Shown: positions 53,202 through 62,496, counted from the first letter of the stretch. The stretch is 64,000 nucleotides of DNA from Rhodomicrobium sp. R_RK_3 (GCF_002198715.1 NZ_MWLK01000039.1:116128-180127); one strand, 5' to 3'. The notes: a model not told the origin generated them from the sequence alone. Numbers and translations: made by a program.

Positions 53202-54376
53202 ACTGGCCCCGGATCCGCGCCCGCGCGGCGGCGGCGCCGGGCCTCGCCATTGCCGGCATCTTCATCGGCGCATCGGGCATGATGAGCGTGAGCTTCGGCT
53301 ATGAGCTTGGCAAGCCCTCCGGCCACGGGCTGATCTTTGCGGCGGTCGCCATCGGCATTGAGGGCTTTGCCGATCTCTCGATGCCGCTGTTTTGGCATCG
53401 CCTCAAGCTGCTCGGCAAGGCGGTGCTGATTGCTTTCTTCGGGCTCTGCCTGGTCTATAAATTGACGGCCGCGAACCGCTTCGCGGCCGAAAACTTTGGT
53501 AAGCACGAGGCGGCGGCGACGACCGCGGCGACCGATTACGAGATCGCCACCCAGAAGGTCGAGGCGCTGCGGCGGACGCTTGCCGGCAATGCCGATGTCC
53601 GCCTCGTCAGCGTCATCCAGAACGACATCAACGCATTGCTGCGGGATCCGCTGACCGAGGGCTGCAATGGGCCGCTCAACGGCGAGGTCACCAAAAAAGT
53701 CTGTCCCAAGGTCGACGTGCTGCGCGGCGAGCTCGCTCGAGCGAAGGCGCGCGATGCCGCGGAGGCCGAGCTGCCCGCCGCGATCGCGGCTCTCTCGGCC
53801 AAGGCGACCGGCGCCGGCGGCGCCACGAGCGAGAGCGCCGGGCCGGTCGCGGCGTTGCTCGGGCTGATCGGCTACCACATCGCTAGCTGGTCGCAGTTCA
53901 TGGCCGACCTCCTGATGATGATCGTCGAGTGCGGTGCCATCTTCGTGCCGATGCTCGTCGGGTCCGCCTTCGGAGAGGGACGCCGCCGGGAGAATCCGCC
54001 GGCCGAACCAGTCGCGCGCCCTGAGCCTCCGGCGGCCGAGGAGACGTCTCCAAAGCCCCCCCTGCGGGGCCTCACCGAGAAGGCGAAACGGGACTCGGCC
54101 GAACTGACCGCGTTTCTGGGCGATTGCACCGAGCGGGCGGGCGGCGAGCGGGTGAATTCAACCACGCTCTACATGACTTATTGCGAGTATAATCAATCGC
54201 TTCCGGGCGACCCGATTACGCTCAATCAGTTCGGCAACGTGCTGACCAACATGCTCGGCCTGACCAAGGTCAAGAGCGACGGCAAAATCTTCTACATGAA
54301 CCTCCGGCTGAAGACTCCCGCCGAGCGCGCGCAGGGCTCCAAGCATCTCCGCGTGGCGGGCGGCCGGGCGAAGTGA
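53180..54376 (+). CDS. Phage membrane protein with cytoplasmic winged-helix domain
   Basis: 398 residues. Three N-terminal transmembrane segments (LAIAGIFIGASGMMSVSFGY, IFAAVAIGIEGFADLSMPLF, LLGKAVLIAFFGLCLVYKL) precede a periplasmic coiled-coil-like part (95-240) with two Cys that could pair (GCNG, VCPK). A fourth helix (LLMMIVECGAIFVPMLVGSA, near 245-265) follows, then a Pro-rich linker. The last 90 residues (VNSTTLYMTYCEYNQSLPG, TLNQFGNVLTNMLGLTKVKS, FYMNL) look like the winged helix found at the end of P4/D5-type primases. I know of no named protein with this combination. Sits between ssb and the clamp gene. Confidence 0.7.
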   Translation: MRRSSGINWPRIRARAAAAPGLAIAGIFIGASGMMSVSFGYELGKPSGHGLIFAAVAIGIEGFADLSMPLFWHRLKLLGKAVLIAFFGLCLVYKLTAANRFAAENFGKHEAAATTAATDYEIATQKVEALRRTLAGNADVRLVSVIQNDINALLRDPLTEGCNGPLNGEVTKKVCPKVDVLRGELARAKARDAAEAELPAAIAALSAKATGAGGATSESAGPVAALLGLIGYHIASWSQFMADLLMMIVECGAIFVPMLVGSAFGEGRRRENPPAEPVARPEPPAAEETSPKPPLRGLTEKAKRDSAELTAFLGDCTERAGGERVNSTTLYMTYCEYNQSLPGDPITLNQFGNVLTNMLGLTKVKSDGKIFYMNLRLKTPAERAQGSKHLRVAGGRAK

Positions 54377-54392
54377 ACAGGGGCAGGACAGC

Positions 54393-55565
54393 ATGCAGAT
54401 GACGGTCGAGAGGGACGTGCTTTTGAAGGTGCTCTCCCACGCGGCGGCGGTGCCGGAGACCAAGAACACCATCCCGATCCTGAACTGCCTGGTCATCGGC
54501 ACCGATGGCGAGGGCGGCTTCGTCAGGGCCACCGATACCGACCTCGAGATCTGCGCGCCGTTCGAGGCCCATGTCATCAAAAAGGGCAGCGTCGCGGCGC
54601 CGGCGCGGCTGCTCGCCGACATCGTCAAGCGGATGCCGTCGAAGGCGCAGATCGCCGTCTCCATCTTCAAAGAGAAGCTGCGGCTCGTCTGCGGCAATTC
54701 CAAATTCGATCTCGGCGTGCTGCCCGCCGATGACTATCCATTCCCCCAGGTCAAAGAGGGGCCGGTGTGGCGCTTCGAGATCGAGGCCGAGCGGCTGCGC
54801 AGCCTGTTTGCCGGCGTGCGCCATGCCATCGCCAATGACGAGACGCGTTTCTATCTCAACGGCATCTACCTGCACGTCACCGACGCCGAGCCGAGCCATC
54901 TGCGCGCCGTTGCCACCAACGGCCACATGTTGGCAATGGTCGCCTGCGAGGCGCCGCCGCTGAGTCAGGGCATGGCCGGCGTCATCGTGCCGAAAAAGAC
55001 CATCGGCGAGATGATGAAGCTGCTGCCGACCGGATCCGGCCTGGTGACGCTCACCGTTTCCAGCCGCCTCATCGGCCTCGAGCTCGCGGGCGGCTGGATG
55101 CTGAGCTCAAAGCTGATCGAGGGGACGTTTCCGGACTATCCGCGCGTCATTCCCACCGATAATCCGCATCGGGCCAAGACAGCGGCCGACTCGCTGGCGG
55201 GTGCGATCGATCGTATTGCGACGCTCTGCGACGCCGACCATGCGGGCATCGTCATGATCATGAAGCCGGGCGGCCCGATCACCATCGCGGTAGATCGTGC
55301 CGCTCTCGGATCGGGCCGCGACCTGGTCGGCGCAGACACCACCGGGCAGCGAGCGGCGATCGGCATCAACCACCGCTATATGGCGGCTATCCTCGCCAGC
55401 CTCTCCGGCGCGACGCTCGAGGTGCATTATAACTCCAGCTCCGATCCGGTGGTGTTCCGGGTCGAGGGCTCCGAGGACAGCGTCAACGTGCTAAGCCCGA
55501 TGAAGGTGGATGCGGGCGCCGAAAGTTTCGCGGCCGCGGCCGATATGCTCGATGAGGCCGCCTGA
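54393..55565 (+). CDS. dnaN: Phage-encoded DNA polymerase III beta subunit (sliding clamp)
   Basis: 390 residues, with all three clamp domains in order. N-terminal: MTVERDVLLKVLSHAAAVPE, NTIPILNCLVI, RATDTDLEI. Middle: LRSLFAGVRHAIANDETRFY and LNGIYLHV. C-terminal: FPDYPRVIPTDN, ALGSGRDLVG. Replicative clamps are usually chromosomal; here it lies in a prophage replication module with SSB and primase. The family's last residues MPMRL are replaced by VLSPMKV plus a 20-residue tail, which may alter partner binding. The start is 16 bp after the membrane protein gene. Confidence 0.88.
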   Translation: MQMTVERDVLLKVLSHAAAVPETKNTIPILNCLVIGTDGEGGFVRATDTDLEICAPFEAHVIKKGSVAAPARLLADIVKRMPSKAQIAVSIFKEKLRLVCGNSKFDLGVLPADDYPFPQVKEGPVWRFEIEAERLRSLFAGVRHAIANDETRFYLNGIYLHVTDAEPSHLRAVATNGHMLAMVACEAPPLSQGMAGVIVPKKTIGEMMKLLPTGSGLVTLTVSSRLIGLELAGGWMLSSKLIEGTFPDYPRVIPTDNPHRAKTAADSLAGAIDRIATLCDADHAGIVMIMKPGGPITIAVDRAALGSGRDLVGADTTGQRAAIGINHRYMAAILASLSGATLEVHYNSSSDPVVFRVEGSEDSVNVLSPMKVDAGAESFAAAADMLDEAA

Positions 55566-56185
55566 TGGCGCTGGCGACAGGTGGCAAACGGCATGCGCAC
55601 AAGGTTCGCGGCGCGGATCTCTATGAGACGCCGCCTGAAGCGGTCAGGGCGCTGCTCGAGCACGTCGCGCTGCCGCGCTGTATCTGGGAGCCGGCCTGCG
55701 GACCTGGCGCGATCGTGCGGGTCCTGCGAGCCTCAGGCTTCACGGTCTTTGCCTCCGATCTCAATGATTGGGCCTGCCCGGACAGCCTGGCTCGGGTCGA
55801 TTTCCTGATGGAGCGGCGGGCGCCGGTCCACATCCAGGCGATCGTGACCAACCCGCCCTACATGGTCGCCAACGCCTTCATCTATAACGCGCTCGAGCTT
55901 GTGCCCCGCGTCTACATGCTGCTGCCGCTGCAGTACATGGAGGGCGGCGAGAAGGACTGGCGGCGCGACAGCCTGATCGACGGCGGCCACCTAGCCCGCG
56001 TGCTGCCATTTCGGGAGCGGCTGCCGATGATGCATCGGCATGGATGGGTCGGAAAGCACGCGAGCTCGTCGCGCTGCTACGCCTGGTTCGTCTGGGACAG
56101 GGCGCATCGCGGGCCGGCGGTGATCGAGAGAATTTCCTTGAAGAAGGGAAGCGAGCGCCCGGCGCTCAATGAAAAAGCCGCGTGA
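55565..56185 (+). CDS. Adenine-specific DNA methyltransferase (class I, NPPY type)
   Basis: 206 residues. Motif I is WEPACGPGAIVRVLRASGF, and motif IV is VTNPPYMVANAFIYNAL, typical of N6-adenine methyltransferases. DLYETPPEAVRALLEH near the N-terminus is common in phage orphan enzymes. It shares one base with the dnaN stop (TGATG). Probably an orphan methyltransferase protecting phage DNA. The 3' end forms a strong hairpin. Confidence 0.85.
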   Translation: MALATGGKRHAHKVRGADLYETPPEAVRALLEHVALPRCIWEPACGPGAIVRVLRASGFTVFASDLNDWACPDSLARVDFLMERRAPVHIQAIVTNPPYMVANAFIYNALELVPRVYMLLPLQYMEGGEKDWRRDSLIDGGHLARVLPFRERLPMMHRHGWVGKHASSSRCYAWFVWDRAHRGPAVIERISLKKGSERPALNEKAA

Positions 56186-56208
56186 GACTGCCATCTCATC
56201 GCGGCTTT
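56174..56208 (+). terminator. Strong hairpin at the 3' end of the methyltransferase gene
   Basis: AAAGCCGCGTGAGA pairs with TCTCATCGCGGCTTT apart from one bulged T; the stop codon is inside the left arm. The following TTTGTATC is a weak U-tract, so this is a possible terminator or mRNA-protecting stem. Confidence 0.5.
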
Positions 56209-56360
56209 GTATCGTGTTGTTCGAGTTGAACTAAAGGGTTTCCAAGTGGTGCGGCGTACATCGCAAGTACTCATTTGCGTGAGCGCGCAGCCGAGCCGAG
56301 ATCTACCATCTCCGGCCCGGCGGCGCAAGATATCGCGCTGCAGAAGGGGATGTGAGGTCT

Positions 56361-59123
56361 ATGACTGGGGGGACGACACAAGCTGTTTCGATGCTCGAGG
56401 CAGCGCTCGAATATGCGCGGATGGGATGGCCAGTGTTCCCGTGCAATCCGATCCAGGACGCGGCCGTCAAAGGCAAAAAGCGGAAATCGAAATCTCCGCT
56501 GGTCGCGGGGCCAGATAAGGACGCGGACGGCAACGCCATTCCCGAAACCGGAGGCCTCTGGCGCGCGACCACCGATGAAGCGCAGATCCGCAAATGGTGG
56601 GGCAAATACCCGAAAGCCCTGATCGGCGTGCCGACCGGCGCGCGCAGCGGCCTCTTCGTAGTCGATCTCGACCCGGCCGAGGGTGAAACCGCAAAGGACG
56701 TGTTTGATAGGCTGTGGGACGCTGTCGGCAAATTCCCGAACGGGCCGGTGTCGGAAACGCAATCCGGCGGCATGCATATCTGGTTTCGCAATCCCGATGG
56801 CGAACTGCCGCACAATTCGGCCAAGCGTATTCCCGGCGTCGATTGGCGCGGCCATGGCGGTTACGTGATCGTGCCGCCATCGGTGATGGCCGATGGTAAG
56901 GCCTATCGCTGGCGGGTGATGCCCCGCGAGCTGCCCTTTCCGGCCGCGACACCGCGGCTGCTCGACCTGGTGTTTCAGCGCGGCGACTTCGCGCCGGAGA
57001 AGCGCCGGGGCGGCGACGCGGCGCCGAGCACGCCGGCGCGGCCGATCTCGGTCGACAGCCCAGGGGACAAGGCTGTCCGGCGCTATGCGCAAGCCGCGCT
57101 CGACCGGGCCCGCAGTGACGTGGCGCGCTGCCCAAAGGGCTCGCGCGGCCATGAGCTGAATGCGGCCGCCTACGGCATGGCGCCCTTCGTCGCGCTCGGC
57201 GCGCTGTCCGAGCGCGAGGTGATTGCCGCGCTGCAGGATGGCGCCGATCTGTGCGGCCTGACCTCGACCGATGGGGCAAAGGAGCGCGACGCCAAGATCA
57301 GGCGCGGTCTCTCGGCGGGCGCCCAAAACATCGGTGATCTCGATCGGCGCTTGCGCGAGATCCGCGAGGAAGCCGATCGGCGAGGAGTGCGCTTCGATGA
57401 TGACGGGCGACGCAGCACGTCGCCGGCGATGCCGGAGCCGCCGGAGCCGGTCGAGCCACCAGGCGGCAGCGCCTCGAGCGGATCTGAGCCCAGGTCAGGC
57501 GGCCCCGGCGCGCCGCCCGGCATCCTGCCGCCGGAAGACGACGACACGCGCAAGGTCATCCGGATCAAGGCCGGCCGACTTCCCGAGGCGGTTGCCGAAG
57601 CGGAGACGGCGCTGATCGAGGCCGGCCCCGGCCCCATTTATCAGCGTTCCGGCGAGCTGGTGCATATCGCGCGGCGCCCGGTCCGGCGAAGCGACGGCTC
57701 CGAGGAAACACAGGAAACCGTGGTCAATGTCGAGCAACCGGCGCTGCTCGAGGAGTTGGCTTATATCGCCCGTTTCGAGCGCTTTGATGTGCGCGCGAAA
57801 GGCTGGATCCCCACCGATCCGCCGGCGAAGGTCGCCGAGGCCTATTATGGGCGTCGCGCCTGGCGGCTGCCCAACCTGCACCATCTGATCGCGACGCCGA
57901 CGATGCGCCCGGATGGGTCCATCCTGTCGCGCCAGGGCTACGACGTCGACACCGGGCTCTACCTGACATGGGAGTTGCGCGGGCTAAACGTGCCGGATAA
58001 GCCGACGCGGGATGACGCCGAAACCGCGCTGATGGTGCTGACTGAGATTCTGAAAGGCTTCCCCTATGCCGATCGCGATGATGGCGAGCGGGCCGGCTTA
58101 GGGCTCAGCGTCGCGCTGGCGGGCCTGATCGGAGCGATGCTGCGGCCGACGCTGCCATCGGCGCCGCTCATCGGGGTCACTGCGCCGAAGGCGGGCACCG
58201 GCAAGAGCTATCTGGTCGATCTGATCGCGATGATCGCCACCGGCCGGCGGGCGACCTGCCTGGTCAGCGGCATCAAGCCCGAGGAGTTCGAGAAGAGCCT
58301 CGGCGCCATCCTGCTCGCCAGCCTGCCGCTGCTCTCGCTCGACAACATGGTGCAGCCGCTGACCGGCCAGCTGATCTGCATGGCGCTGTCGCAGGAGCGC
58401 ATCGATATGCGCGTGCTCGGGCTCAGCAAGACCGCCAATCTGCCGACGACGACGGCGCTGTTTGCGACAGGCAATAACCTGAAGCTGCAGGGCGATCTCA
58501 CCCGGCGGGCGCTGCTCTGCCGGCTTGATGCACGCCTCGAGCGGCCGGAGGAGCGGACTTTCGAATCCGATCTGCTCGGCGAGGTGCGCCGGCGCCGCGC
58601 CGAGCTGGTCTCGGCGGCGCTGACCATCGCCCGCTGGGGCTTCCTGCTTCGCAAGGGCAAGTCCGACTGGACGCTCGACGATCCCGGCCTCGGCAAGCCG
58701 TTTGCAGGCTTTGAGACCTGGTGCCGGCGGGTGCGGGATCCGTTGGTCGAGCTCGGCTGCATCGATCCGGTCCTGGCCCTCGATGAGGTCCGCGCGGCCG
58801 ACCCGACCAGTCAGCGTCTGAAGGTGTTGGTCGCCGCCTGGGCCACGGAGATCCGCGATAAGTCGGTCACCTGCAAGCAGGCCATTCACGATGCTCAATA
58901 TGGCAATGGCGATCTCACAGCGGCCTTGAGCGCCGTCGCAGGCGAGCATGCCGGCGAGCCCAATTCCAGACGCTTGACCAACTACCTAACCGCCAACGAG
59001 GGCGTGCCGGTCAGCCTCGATGGCGATGACGGGGAGCCGCCCATCGTCAAGGCCTTCTATCAGGATGGCAGCTACAAGAACGCCACACGTTGGCAGCTGC
59101 GGGACGTCGTGCGGGTTAGTTAG
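56361..59123 (+). CDS. Prim-Pol / ATPase bifunctional phage replication protein
   Basis: 920 residues. N-terminal Prim-Pol domain (10-215): GMGWPVFPC-like opening, catalytic D102 and D104 in FVVDLDPAEG and His in SGGMHIWF. A connector (220-340) includes HELNAAAYGMAPFVALGALS; an acidic/Pro-rich linker follows. The C-terminal P-loop domain has Walker A APKAGTGKSYLVD (608-616) and LLSLDNM, then TALFATGNNLKLQGDL. It primes and unwinds phage DNA. A GTG at 56352 is the alternative start. Confidence 0.88.
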   Translation: MTGGTTQAVSMLEAALEYARMGWPVFPCNPIQDAAVKGKKRKSKSPLVAGPDKDADGNAIPETGGLWRATTDEAQIRKWWGKYPKALIGVPTGARSGLFVVDLDPAEGETAKDVFDRLWDAVGKFPNGPVSETQSGGMHIWFRNPDGELPHNSAKRIPGVDWRGHGGYVIVPPSVMADGKAYRWRVMPRELPFPAATPRLLDLVFQRGDFAPEKRRGGDAAPSTPARPISVDSPGDKAVRRYAQAALDRARSDVARCPKGSRGHELNAAAYGMAPFVALGALSEREVIAALQDGADLCGLTSTDGAKERDAKIRRGLSAGAQNIGDLDRRLREIREEADRRGVRFDDDGRRSTSPAMPEPPEPVEPPGGSASSGSEPRSGGPGAPPGILPPEDDDTRKVIRIKAGRLPEAVAEAETALIEAGPGPIYQRSGELVHIARRPVRRSDGSEETQETVVNVEQPALLEELAYIARFERFDVRAKGWIPTDPPAKVAEAYYGRRAWRLPNLHHLIATPTMRPDGSILSRQGYDVDTGLYLTWELRGLNVPDKPTRDDAETALMVLTEILKGFPYADRDDGERAGLGLSVALAGLIGAMLRPTLPSAPLIGVTAPKAGTGKSYLVDLIAMIATGRRATCLVSGIKPEEFEKSLGAILLASLPLLSLDNMVQPLTGQLICMALSQERIDMRVLGLSKTANLPTTTALFATGNNLKLQGDLTRRALLCRLDARLERPEERTFESDLLGEVRRRRAELVSAALTIARWGFLLRKGKSDWTLDDPGLGKPFAGFETWCRRVRDPLVELGCIDPVLALDEVRAADPTSQRLKVLVAAWATEIRDKSVTCKQAIHDAQYGNGDLTAALSAVAGEHAGEPNSRRLTNYLTANEGVPVSLDGDDGEPPIVKAFYQDGSYKNATRWQLRDVVRVS

Positions 59124-59241
59124 AAGGGTCAAGGAACCCGCACTAACGCGTAAAAGTGTCATGACAGTTTCTTATTTAGGGAGTGGTTTCTTGTTGCTTC
59201 TAACTAACCCTAAGCCAGTCGATGATAGGAAGCTTGTCACC

Positions 59242-59799
59242 ATGTGGGAGTTGCTCGTCTGGGCCTATAAGCGGCAAATGGTTAGGTACGAGGTCGATCG
59301 GGCCACCATCTACCGAGGGAACGGAAATACCCTCTTCCGGGAGCTCTTAGACGCCCGTACGGGCTATTCAGAGCCGCGGGGCTGCATTGTCGGCGCTGGC
59401 ACCACAGCGCATGCCGACGCCCATGTCGTGCACGCCCACGTCCAGCGCTTGTCCGCCGGACAACGCGACATCATCATCGCCACGGCCGAGATTGGGCAAC
59501 CGCCCGAATGGGACCCAGCTATTCCGCCGCTGCGTGTGATACCCCTCCGGAAACGTGGAAGCGGTGCGATCGTGCGGATCTGGAGCAAATCGGGCAATGC
59601 TATTGGTTGCGCCATCACCTACGACGGTGTGCCGCCTCAGGCCGCGCGGGAGATCCGGGAGAACGCGCGCAAGCTATATGATCGATGGTGGCGTGCGCTG
59701 CGATACCTGCGCGGGCGCATGTGGACGGAAGAGCGACTTTCGCGTTGGAAGGTCGGTCGAACTGGTGCCGTGTGGCAGCCTTGGGTCAGCGGGTCCTAG
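59242..59799 (+). CDS. Hypothetical phage protein
   Basis: 185 residues from the ATG at 59242 behind AGGAAGCTTG; an ATG at 59161 has no ribosome-binding site. MWELLVWAYKRQMVRYEVDR starts a mostly helical, basic N-terminus, followed by a beta-rich middle (CIVGAGTTAHADAHVVHAHV) and Trp/Arg-rich end. No family recognised. Between Prim-Pol and the AT-rich cassette. The 118-bp gap after it is AT-rich and probably holds the promoter of the cassette. Confidence 0.55.
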   Translation: MWELLVWAYKRQMVRYEVDRATIYRGNGNTLFRELLDARTGYSEPRGCIVGAGTTAHADAHVVHAHVQRLSAGQRDIIIATAEIGQPPEWDPAIPPLRVIPLRKRGSGAIVRIWSKSGNAIGCAITYDGVPPQAAREIRENARKLYDRWWRALRYLRGRMWTEERLSRWKVGRTGAVWQPWVSGS

Positions 59800-59917
59800 C
59801 TGCGCCTTATTTTAGATGGGCGGGCGATCTGCTGATATTACCCCAAGTCTGTAAATTCTTAGATTAAATTTAATACTTTTGTCTTAAAAGAAATGCATCG
59901 GCTTAGGGGCCTGGATC

Positions 59918-61480
59918 ATGAAATTAATTGAAAAAATTGTCCTTCACAATTTCAAGCGCTTCCGAAATCTGGACCTAGCGCTGAACGATAAATTGAACAT
60001 TTTAATTGGCGAGAACGAGACGGGGAAGAGCAGCGTCCTGTCTGCGGTAAACTTGGCGCTCAGTGGAAGCAGGACCCAGATCGAAGCGATCGGCGTCGAG
60101 CGCTTGCTTAATTGCGATGCGGTTGAGGAGTTTCTGAATTCCAACAAAGACTACAACAGTCTACCGATCATGTTCGTCGAAATTTGGCTTAATGAGCAGA
60201 ATAATCATGAGTTGAGCGGGAAAAATAATAGCCGCGACGTCGATTATGATGGCCTTAGGATGGAATGCGGACCAAACAATGAACTCGGCCCCGAAATTCG
60301 CGAGATCCTGCAAAGTAATGATCGCATGTTTCCTTTTGAATATTATGAAGTGAAATTCAATACTTTTCAGGGCAACGCCTATAGTGGCTATAAAAAATTT
60401 CTGCGACATCTCAGTATCGATACGACTCTGATTGGGCACGAGCGCGCCACGCGCGAATACGTCCGCAACGTTTATGAAGCGAACCTAGAGGGCGCGGAGC
60501 GGCAGCAACATCAGCATCTGTATCGAAAAGCTAAGGAGGACTTTTCGCGGAGCGCCCTTTCCACGCTAAACGAGCGGGTCGAGGGCTATGCTTTTTCGAT
60601 AAAAAGCGATCCTAAAAGCAATCTCGATACGGATTTAACTGTGCTCGAGGGTGGCGTCCCCATCGATCATAAGGGCAAGGGCAAGCAGTGCTTCGTTAAG
60701 ACTGACTTTGCGCTCGCGCGGGCGACCGGTCCCCGCCAAGTGGACCTGCTCCTGCTCGAGGAGCCTGAGACACACTTAAGTCACGTCAATATGCGGAAGC
60801 TTATAGGTAAGATTCGAGGCGCGCATAACCAACAATTACTTATCGCAACCCACAGCAACATGATTAGCGCTCGCCTCAATTTGCGAAATACAATTTTACT
60901 ACATTCTGCAACCGACCAAGCAATCTCGCTAAACGATTTGCCAAAAGAGACAGGCAGGTTCTTTATTAAAGCTCCCGACCACGGCATTCTGGATTTCGTT
61001 CTTTCGAAAAAGTCCATTCTCGTAGAGGGTGACGCCGAGTACATCCTTATGGAGCGATTTTATAGCGAAATTTCTGGTAGGACTCTGGAGCAGGACGACA
61101 TACATATTCTGTCAGTGGACGGGACGAGCTTTAAGCGCTATCTCGATATTGCAAAGCTTCTCAACATCAAAGTTGCAGTTATTCGCGATAACGATAAAAA
61201 TTATTCTTTGCACTGCGAAGATCGGTATAGGGCTTATGTGGGAGAAACGATCAAAGTCTTCGCGGACCGGGACGAGGAACGTTATACGTTCGAGGTTTGC
61301 TTATACTGTGATAATAGGGGTATCTGTGACGAGATTTTTGGAGAGGCGCGGCGATCTCTCAGTGTGCAGGAGTATATGATCAAGCACAAGACTGACGCGG
61401 CGCTTGCGCTGCTCGAGACGGAACGCGACGTCACTTGTCCAGCGTATATCCAAGAAGCAATCCAATGGATAAGCAGTTAG
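59918..61480 (+). CDS. OLD-family ATPase/TOPRIM nuclease (GajA-like)
   Basis: 520 residues. ABC-type ATPase: Walker A GENETGKSS (31-39), signature-like GKGKQ (253-257), Walker B LLLLEEPETHLS (277-288), switch His in LIATHSN (311). TOPRIM nuclease: Glu370 in SILVEGDAEY, Asp424/Asp426 in VIRDNDKN. This is the class 2 OLD / GajA layout, where nucleotide depletion frees DNA cleavage in Gabija defence. It overlaps a helicase gene by 16 bp. Codons are far richer in A/T than neighbours. Shorter than Bacillus GajA (about 580, from memory). Confidence 0.85.
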   Translation: MKLIEKIVLHNFKRFRNLDLALNDKLNILIGENETGKSSVLSAVNLALSGSRTQIEAIGVERLLNCDAVEEFLNSNKDYNSLPIMFVEIWLNEQNNHELSGKNNSRDVDYDGLRMECGPNNELGPEIREILQSNDRMFPFEYYEVKFNTFQGNAYSGYKKFLRHLSIDTTLIGHERATREYVRNVYEANLEGAERQQHQHLYRKAKEDFSRSALSTLNERVEGYAFSIKSDPKSNLDTDLTVLEGGVPIDHKGKGKQCFVKTDFALARATGPRQVDLLLLEEPETHLSHVNMRKLIGKIRGAHNQQLLIATHSNMISARLNLRNTILLHSATDQAISLNDLPKETGRFFIKAPDHGILDFVLSKKSILVEGDAEYILMERFYSEISGRTLEQDDIHILSVDGTSFKRYLDIAKLLNIKVAVIRDNDKNYSLHCEDRYRAYVGETIKVFADRDEERYTFEVCLYCDNRGICDEIFGEARRSLSVQEYMIKHKTDAALALLETERDVTCPAYIQEAIQWISS

Positions 61481-62496
61481 TCCTTGCGGTGGCCGGCGCC
61501 GGCAAAACTAAGCTGCTAATCGACAAACTAGACAGAGAGCGCCGGGCCCTGATCATAACCCACACAACGAACAATTTCCGGAATATCAATTCCCGGATCG
61601 CGACGACTTTTGGTTTCCTGCCACACAATATCCAGGTGATGACTTACTTTTCATTTTTGTACGGATTTTGTTTCAAGCCGTTTCTGTTAAAAAAAACCGG
61701 CGTGCGCGGCATCAATTTTGACCGATGCGGCAACATTCGTGCCGTTGGGCGCGCTCGGTATATCGATAGCAACCAGCGCGCTTACGCCAACCGACTTGCC
61801 AAATTAATCCAGGAGTCCGGAGCTGGGGCAGAAGTGACCGCGCGGATCGGCAAATATTTTGATCTGGTGATGGTTGACGAGGTTCAGGATTTTGCAGGAA
61901 ATGATTTCAATTTTCTACCGGTTATCGCTTCAGCTGAGACGGACGCACTTTTTGTGGGTGATTTCTTTCAGCACACGTACGATACGAGCCGGGACGGCGG
62001 GGTTCGGAAAAATCTGCATAAGGACTATGGCCGGTACATCGCCGAATGTGAGGGGATAGGGCTGACAGTTGATCGAGAGACGCTCAGACACAGCTATCGC
62101 TGTGGCCCGGAACTGTGCAATTACATCACTGACAGTCTTGGAATTGCGATTGGCTCGCACCGGCAAGACACCACCGGGATCTCATTCCTCGAAAGGGAAA
62201 GCGAGATCCGCGAGATTTACAATGACCCCGCGGTCATTAAGCTTTTTTATCAAAACGCCGACGGACATCACGCCTGCCATTCTCGGAATTGGGGGGCGTC
62301 CAAGGGCGAGGACCATTACACGGACGTCTGCGTGGTCCTGAACCAAACCTCGTATCGGCTGTATCGCCACGCCAATCTTCGCGCGTTGCGGCCCTCAACC
62401 CGCAATAAGCTCTACGTTGCAATGACGCGCTGTCGAGGCAGTCTTTATTTCGTAGAAGAAAAGGCTCTGCGGGGCATCGCGCCGAAAGCAATTTGA
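61465..62496 (+). CDS. Short UvrD-like superfamily 1 helicase (GajB-like)
   Basis: 343 residues. Motifs in order: Walker A AVAGAGKTKL (9-18), II VMVDEVQDF (136-143), III FVGDFFQH (163-170), IV LRHSYRCGPELC (207-218), V-like ASKGEDHYTDV (278-288), VI YVAMTRCRGSLYF (317-329). It has the ATPase core but little room for the 1B/2B domains of UvrD. Such helicases are the GajB partner in Gabija. The ATG at 61465 overlaps gajA-like by 16 bp. AT-rich like its partner. Full functional core seems intact. Confidence 0.82.
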   Translation: MDKQLVLAVAGAGKTKLLIDKLDRERRALIITHTTNNFRNINSRIATTFGFLPHNIQVMTYFSFLYGFCFKPFLLKKTGVRGINFDRCGNIRAVGRARYIDSNQRAYANRLAKLIQESGAGAEVTARIGKYFDLVMVDEVQDFAGNDFNFLPVIASAETDALFVGDFFQHTYDTSRDGGVRKNLHKDYGRYIAECEGIGLTVDRETLRHSYRCGPELCNYITDSLGIAIGSHRQDTTGISFLERESEIREIYNDPAVIKLFYQNADGHHACHSRNWGASKGEDHYTDVCVVLNQTSYRLYRHANLRALRPSTRNKLYVAMTRCRGSLYFVEEKALRGIAPKAI

